Assembly: GCA_030844895.1 (NCBI GenBank)
Contig: CM061224.1
Coordinates: 26,121,992-26,185,991 of the forward strand
DNA length: 64,000 bases
Direction: 5' to 3'
DNA from: Ambrosia x helenae
Taxonomy: Eukaryota; Streptophyta; Magnoliopsida; Asterales; Asteraceae
The translations under genes and the position numbers were made by a program. This document shows positions 57,697-64,000 of the stretch, in pieces (position 1 is the stretch's first letter; each line of letters begins with the position of its first letter). Under the pieces are notes generated by a model. It saw only the letters and a program-made list of their open reading frames with translations. It was not told the origin of the DNA and did not search any database.

Positions 57697-58092
57697 CTAG
57701 GGGTACAAACGAGTCGGGCTACTCAATCTCGTCTCGAAAAAATCTCAAAACAAGCTGAGTTCAAATTAGCTCAAAACGAGCCAAGCTCGAATGAACTTAA
57801 GCTCGAGCTTTGCTTATTGAGCTCAAGTAGGCTCACGAGCCTAAACGAGCCCACTGTTTATATAAAATATATTAAATGTATATTTATATAATAAATAATT
57901 AATATTTATAAAATCTTGAGAAATAACTAAATTATGTATAAAATAAAATAATAGTTATAATTAATACAATTTACTTAATAAATAATAAACGAGCCGAGCT
58001 CAAGCTTTAGGAACAAAGCTCGAATCGAGCTATTCTCGAGCTTTCAAAAGTTAAAAGAGCTCAAGCTCGGTTCGGCTTGTTTGCACCCCTAG
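57697..58092. mobile_element. MITE, CTAGGGGT..ACCCCTAG ends
   Basis: Ends CTAGGGGTACAAACGAG and CTTGTTTGCACCCCTAG; interior with CTCGAGCT words and AT-rich middle. A T-run on each side blurs the target duplication. Same family as the insertion in LHT-b intron 3. Confidence 0.75.
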
Positions 58093-58409
58093 TTTTTTCC
58101 CATTCAAACTTAAACTAATTGAACTTAAGCCTTATGAGCTTCAGTCTTACAAATAATAAATAAAATGGGTCAACGGGTGATGGATTTTTGGATTTTTATC
58201 TTTTTTTGTTGCGCTAATAATAAAACTTTGAGAAGGTTTTGGGTTTTAAAAGAAATTGAAGGGTAACGTTATATAAATTTAGGGGTAATGTAATACAAAA
58301 AACGTAAAAAATAAAACAAAAATTGCACAACGCCGGAAAAGTTGAGGGATAGTGGGCGCTACCCCTCCACATACTATATGTCTGCCCCTGTATGGACACA
58401 AGAATAAAT

Positions 58410-60753
58410 TGTAACACCCCAACCGATGGCGGAAACATCGAGGTGCCACGTATGAATGATTGTTCAGTAGCTCATGGTAGTACACAAGTTTAAATAATCC
58501 TTTAATACATCACAATATTGAATTACATTAAAGTCTACATCAAGTAATCAACAAAGCTTCAAATATCTCCTCATGCTAGCTCTAGACTTCAAGCATCAGT
58601 ATTTCCTGTTGAGTTTGGAAAAATGGGGGGGGTCAACTAGAAGTTGGTGAGAATACATAAGCCATGTCAAGCAAATAGTTTAAGTATAAAAGTTTAGCAA
58701 TTCGTATGTCTATCGTAAATTTAAGTCTACATGAATAGTATAATATGTTGACATAATCAAACCTCCGAATAGTTTAGGTCCATCCCGTCATCTACGGTTC
58801 ACCTTAATAATATGTTGAACGATAACAATCACCCACGTTACCTATGTAGGAGGTACACGTATCCGGGTGGGGTTGTCAATCCAATAGATCTATTATTGAG
58901 TATCGCGGCTTGGCCATAGCTAATGATTATGTAAATGTTGAAACTCGTTGAAACTCGTTGAAACTGTTGACTAATACATGAGGCAATAAAGTTTACTACT
59001 AGACATATATGTTGAATTGCTTAAAATTGTTGCAAGTATAAAGAATCGCATAAACATGGTTACGTAAACTCACCTGAAATTCATTGTGTAATTGCTAGCA
59101 AGTAACAACAAGTCTGAGCTTGGATTAATTGAACTCTTGTATCCTATTACAAATAAATGATGCCTTAAATTCTAATGCAAATAAGCTTGTTTTTGTTATG
59201 GTTGTAAAGATAGTTTATCCAACTACCTAGACACGTATTGAAAGAATGCGTGTCTTAATAAGTGTATGACTTAACGAACCGATAGTAACTTGGTTTGGTT
59301 TCACAAAATGTATTCGTAAGTATAGCTATTTGAATTAAATACATTATTGAAGTTATTGATAAATACACATTTTGTATAACAAAATAATATTTACGTAGCT
59401 TGACTCAATGTTAATTTGTCTCGTATCTTGGGTAGTATATATATGTACTTGTTAATAAATATAAATATTTCTATTTTTGACGGCGTAAGATTTGAAAGTT
59501 AGGACTTATTTGTAAAAACATCATCTTGTCTACACATAGTTATAAACTTGAAAGGCCGATTTGATTCTTAAATTTTATAAAAATTTGGGCAGAGTCTCCT
59601 CTGTTTTTATAAGAAACCAGACAACACAAGTTGTCTATATTTTCCCAAAACATCAATTGTCCAAAAATCACAAAACGCAATACTAATTAACTAAATCTTT
59701 ATACGCGATAAATGGATCGAGTTATTAAAGTCATAATAAGCGAGAAACTATGTTTAATTTTGACAAGTAATATACATTCAAGTTAATAAAATAATTTTTA
59801 GTCGTAAGTCGGTTCGCCCCGTTTTACACTTTTAAATATAATATATATCAACACATATATGAATTAACTTGAAGTAAGTAAAAGAAATAATACGGCGCGC
59901 GCTTATACCTTCCCGATATCTGATCTTGCGAACCAACACGTAACTCGTCCCGTACCGCGTGTCGACTGGTTTGACCATGGCTGACCGTTGACTAATGTTG
60001 ACCAGGACATGAAGGTTTGACCCGAAAGGAAAGGAACACAACAAAACCGCAACCAAGCTGCACCATGTCTGACCCGAAAAGAACATAACCCGAACCGAGC
60101 ATTATCCCCGCTGCCGCTATACCCTTTGACCCAGAATAAAGGACCAGAACGGATCAAAGGGTCATTGGTAATGAGAGAGGGGAAGGAGGAGGTTAAAGGT
60201 AAGGGTATGACCGTTGGTAATTGTTGGTGACTCGACAAAAGTGTGAGGCGGCGGTGGTTGATTTGTGAGTTTAGAGGTGATCATGATGATCTTGTTATCT
60301 CATATAAATAGAACACGAAATAAATTTCATTTTTATTGTCATAAATGGTGCGCTAAATTAGTGCAGAAAATACTAAAAGTCAGCTATGAGGTTTTAACGA
60401 TTTTGATAATTGTTTTTCATTACCATAAATCTAAATGTTAAATAGGATTCCATATTTACTCAAAACACCTTGTGCATGGTAATTTACTACTATATGTTTC
60501 TTTTTATAACTTTTACTAATAATTAGAACTTGGTAACTACACCAAAATATTGTTCACATACTCTTGAGCTATATATAAATAAAAAAAATAAAATTGTAAC
60601 TACGATTATGGTAGAATGCAATTAATAAAATACAAAGTTCAACTATTTATTTAGACTTTATAATGATTTTAGATTTTTTTTCCATACCAAACGTTACAAT
60701 AAATTGTGGTTTATGAAATTTCAAAATTTAAGATTATTGTCGCAAATGTTACA
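58410..60753 (-). repeat. 3' LTR of element C, 2.34 kb
   Basis: Ends TGTAACACC and AATGTTACA. On the minus strand the 3' end reads GTTTCCGCCATCGG before GGGGTGTTACA. The short frames at 59832-60238 lie in it and have no recognisable domain. Confidence 0.85.
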
Positions 60754-60800
60754 GTCTCCCCTACTTTTAGGAACTTCGTCCCGAAGTTGATGTTGGAGAG
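60754..60800 (-). promoter_or_regulatory. Polypurine tract of element C
   Basis: Minus strand AAAAGTAGGGGAGAC abuts the LTR start TGTAACA. Just before it AACTTCGGGACGAAGTT would encode NFGTKF-like residues, as in Gypsy A. Confidence 0.7.
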
Positions 60801-61284
60801 GCTATTGGGAGTAGGTGAGGGTATTTGGTACAGGCTAAGGTGTCCATGGTAAAAGTTTAAGAGCGACATGATCAAGGTTTTGAGTAATATTGGCCTGAGA
60901 TAGGGGTCCTATGAAGCACTAAACTGTAGGTTTCAGGAATGCACAAGATGACCATCAAGGTCAAATAGACTGTCAAATAACTAGGGTTTGTTAATGATCC
61001 GTCCCCGGTCTCATTTTTTTTTTTGACGTATCATTAAATATTATATATAGAGTGTACCGCAGCTAACCCACCACACATTTGATACATCAAAAACGTACTG
61101 GGTTTCTTACCAAAATCCTAATAGAATTTCACACCACCCTCACGTACCTGTAAATTCATGATTACGTTCCGGACCGCAATCACCAATTTACCTTACATTA
61201 GGGTTTTGTGTCCTTCTATGACTCTAAACACACATGTAAAACAAACAATGCAAAATAACCTTGTATACAATGTATCCAAAAATA

Positions 61285-61475
61285 AGTCTGACTGTTGAGC
61301 AGGAAAAAGACTTCTACCAGTCAGTGAGTAAGAACCTCTACCGATTGTTGAGCAGGTGCGATAGCCTCTACCAGTCGTTGAGCAGTTTGTAGGGCCTCTA
61401 CCGACTGTTGAGCAGGCATGATGACCTCTACCAATCGTTGAGTAGGTTATTTGGTACTCCACTAACTGTTGAGCA
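61285..61475. repeat. Minisatellite, about 36-bp unit
   Basis: Five to six imperfect units built on CCTCTACC and GTTGAGCAGG in the internal region of C. On the minus strand they read as repeats of CSTIGRG-like residues (61193-61516), probably not a protein. Confidence 0.75.
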
Positions 61476-63129
61476 AGTACTTCATCCTCTAACAGTTGTT
61501 TGATTAAGTGTACCAATTATTACACATGAGTTGCAAATTGGTAATATGTACATGCAAGCAATCAAGTATCAAGTATAGCATGCGAGTTGTAGTAGAGTTG
61601 CCCTAGACAAGGTTAATGACTCTAGGTGTGTCTATAGCAAATAGTTCTAGTATCAAATGTTCAAATATGGTAGATAATCGAATCCTCATGTATAACAAAG
61701 GATTAAGTTTGATGCAACACACAATCAAGTTTCAATAGTTTGGTTATCATGGGTAACTAGTTCATGTTTAAGAAGGTGAAGGATGTGAGTCTAATTCTTG
61801 AAGGGATGGTGAAAAATCTTGAAGCAGAATCAAAGTTGTGAGAGATAGTGAATGTGAAAATAGTTGATAAGGGGTTTATTTTATAGTAAGGAGATTATGT
61901 GGTAGCGCAAATCGTGGGTTTTGGATCAACGGTTAGAATCAAACGTATGAGAAAATATGATTGTGATATATGCCAAATATTGTAAAGATTTGAACAAGTT
62001 GAAAATAAGTAAGTGTCAATGGAAAAATTGTAGAGCAAATTTTGTCCCGGATGGAAAGATTTTATTTTTAAAATTCGTTTTGTATATAAAGCAAAAGTCA
62101 TTAAATAGTACAACTAAATTGATTTAGATCAAAATATTTCGATAAGTCATAGGTTTAAACATGATATCGGATTTCAAAAATCAAAAATTTGTTGAGGTGA
62201 TTTGTATAATTGACTTTGATTATTCCATAAAAAGAAGTGATTCCTAATATATTAAAACATTTTTTTTTCAAGATCATTTGTTACGCCAGTATATTGTTAC
62301 ACACACATTTGATCTTTAGAAAACAAGTTTGTGGAATAAAAGACTTTTTGACAAAAAAAAAATTATTTGCTATAGTTTGTGAAATTCTCAGGTGATGATT
62401 TTTTTGACAAAATTTAGTACTCTTCAGTGTTGGTATTAGAATATCTCCTATAAACAGGTTATGAGATTATAATTTGAACAAGGATTTTAAAATCTTGAAT
62501 ATGATGAAATTTTATGGTTGAGGATACCTAAAAAATGTAGGGGGGACGCTTAAAATAAAATTGGCTAGATACATCAAAGGTAATAGATTTTTTTTTTTAT
62601 GGAATATGTAGCATGTTATAAAGAGAAACGTATTATTTAGGTTAGACGTTGAAAATAATTAAACGTATAGGTAATATTATAAGTTTGTAAAATAAAGTGT
62701 GGTTGTGAAATCCACAAATGATTTATGAAATTTAGGCTAACAGGGGAATTATATAAGAAAGAAAATAGATCCGTATTGCAAAAATTTTGAGATTCAAAAC
62801 TTAGAATTTAAACGGGAGTGAGGGGATATAAATGAAAACGAAACACAAAGATTGCATTTGTCTATCCTCGTATAAACGAAAACGTTGATTTATCAAGGCA
62901 GATCAGATCTAAGCCCAAGGAATTTGCCCTAATAATCCAGGAGTACGTTAGGATTGAACAAGTAAGTGAAAGAGAGTAGAGAAGGCAAAGCTAGGGTAAG
63001 AATAAGGAGGAGGATAGGGATAGAGATAAGGATAAGGTAGAGCTACAAGCAACTAAAGCAAGTACTGATTAAAGTCCTAAGGCTATAGACTAGATTATTT
63101 TTCTAATAACCTAATTCCCTATAACCAAG

Positions 63130-63141
63130 GCTCTGATACCA
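63130..63141 (-). promoter_or_regulatory. tRNA-Met primer binding site of element C
   Basis: The reverse complement TGGTATCAGAGC lies three bases from the LTR at 63145. Confidence 0.9.
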
Positions 63142-63144
63142 ATC

Positions 63145-64000
63145 TGTAACACCCCAACCGATGGCGGAAACATCGAGGTGCCACGTATGAATGATTGTTC
63201 AGTAGCTCATGGTAGTACACAAGTTTAAATAATCCTTTAATACATCACAATATTGAATTACATTAAAGTCTACATCAAGTAATCAACAAAGCTTCAAATA
63301 TCTCCTCATGCTAGCTCTAGACTTCAAGCATCAGTATTTCCTGTTGAGTTTGGAAAAATGGGGGGGTCAACTAGAAGTTGGTGAGAATACATAAGCCATG
63401 TCAAGCAAATAGTTTAAGTATAAAAGTTTAGCAATTCGTATGTCTATCGTAAATTTAAGTCTACATGAATAGTATAATATGTTGACATAATCAAACCTCC
63501 GACTAGTTTAGGTCCATCCCGTCATCTACGGTTCACCTTAATAATATGTTGAACGATAACAATCACCCACGTTACCTATGTAGGAGGTACACGTATCCGG
63601 GTGGGGTTGTCAATCCAATAGATCTATTATTGAGTATCGCCGGCTTGGCCATAGCTAATGATTATGTAAATGTTGAAACTCGTTGAAACTCGTTGAAACT
63701 GTTGACTAATACATGAGGCAATAAAGTTTACTACTAGACATATATGTTGAATTGCTTAAAATTGTTGCAAGTATAAAGAATCGCATAAACATGGTTACGT
63801 AAACTCACCTGAAATTCATTGTGTAATTGCTAGCAAGTAACAACAAGTCTGAGCTTGGATTAATTGAACTCTTGTATCCTATTACAAATAAATGATGCCT
63901 TAAATTCTAATGCAAATAAGCTTGTTTTTGTTATGGTTGTAAAGATAGTTTATCCAACTACCTAGACACGTATTGAAAGAATGCGTGTCTTAATAAGTGT
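63145..64000 (-). repeat. 5' LTR of element C (first 856 bases)
   Basis: Aligns with 58410-59265 with three differences seen by eye: one fewer G in a G-run, an A/C change near 63502, and one extra C near 63640. Confidence 0.9.

Larger units (their letters stand above)
58410..64000 (-). mobile_element. Gypsy element C, young and non-autonomous (cut by window end)
   Basis: Left (3') LTR 58410-60753, internal 60754-63144, PBS 63130-63141, right (5') LTR from 63145. The internal region is only 2.4 kb and has no gag, protease, RT or integrase that I can find. Leader and LTR ends are shared with Gypsy B, so proteins could come from a B-like partner. LTRs are almost identical, so the insertion is recent. 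Confidence 0.85.

Noticed and set aside
59832..60238. Two minus-strand frames of 84 and 111 codons
   Set aside because: Overlapping frames inside the LTR of element C; no recognisable domain.
61285..61475. CRISPR-like array
   Set aside because: The spaced repeats are imperfect, spacers are themselves similar, and the sequence is plant nuclear DNA; it is a minisatellite.
61193..61516. Minus-strand frame with CSTIGRG-like repeats
   Set aside because: Translation of a minisatellite in element C; no start context or homologous frame seen.

Overview
This window is nuclear DNA from a flowering plant, most likely a eudicot with a large, repeat-rich genome. Asteraceae fits the repeat style, but nothing here proves it. 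The evidence is: introns with GT..AG borders, tRNA-Met primed LTR retrotransposons, PIF/Harbinger-, hAT- and Mutator-type MITEs, Helitrons, tRNA-derived SINEs and a decayed plastid trnH copy. There are no bacterial operons and no CRISPR.

Genes. Only 29.5-50 kb is genic. A single-exon TLC-domain membrane protein (29547-30305, +) is followed by a tandem array of lysine/histidine-transporter-like (LHT, AAAP family) genes, all on the minus strand. LHT-a (31110-33700) is broken by a 2-bp insertion in exon 5. A lone exon-1 relic with an in-frame stop lies at 38399-38475. LHT-b (40193-44352) and LHT-c (45614-49940) both assemble into intact 451-aa, eight-exon reading frames. Flanks and introns of the copies are homologous, so several MITE insertions can be checked against empty sites inside the window.

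Left repeat block (1-28 kb). A copia LTR end is followed by a palindrome-rich foldback-like region (273-4390). Two minus-strand Helitrons follow (4417-5084 and 5225-about 10083). The second holds a PIF-type MITE and a LINE (about 5880-9890) with an N-terminal C2H2 finger, a reverse transcriptase with a YLDD box, a CCHC motif and a restriction-like endonuclease signature; it is interrupted by one frameshift. From 11.2 to 27.5 kb lies a minus-strand Gypsy element (A) with only gag and a protease remnant. Its 5' LTR is split twice: by a 3.9-kb solo LTR (15557-19442) and by a 5.5-kb nested insertion (21634-27148). The latter holds the 5' half of another Gypsy (B), itself cut by a truncated copia.

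Right repeat block (50-64 kb). A second foldback-like region (50567-56480) shares blocks with the left one in both orientations. Next come a copia 3' LTR, a MITE, and a very young non-autonomous Gypsy element (C, 58410 to beyond the window). C's two LTRs differ at only three places over the 860 bases visible in both.

The best candidates for something unusual are the LINE, the paired near-perfect palindromes in the foldback family, and three hairpins in the solo LTR that keep their loop while both stem arms change together.
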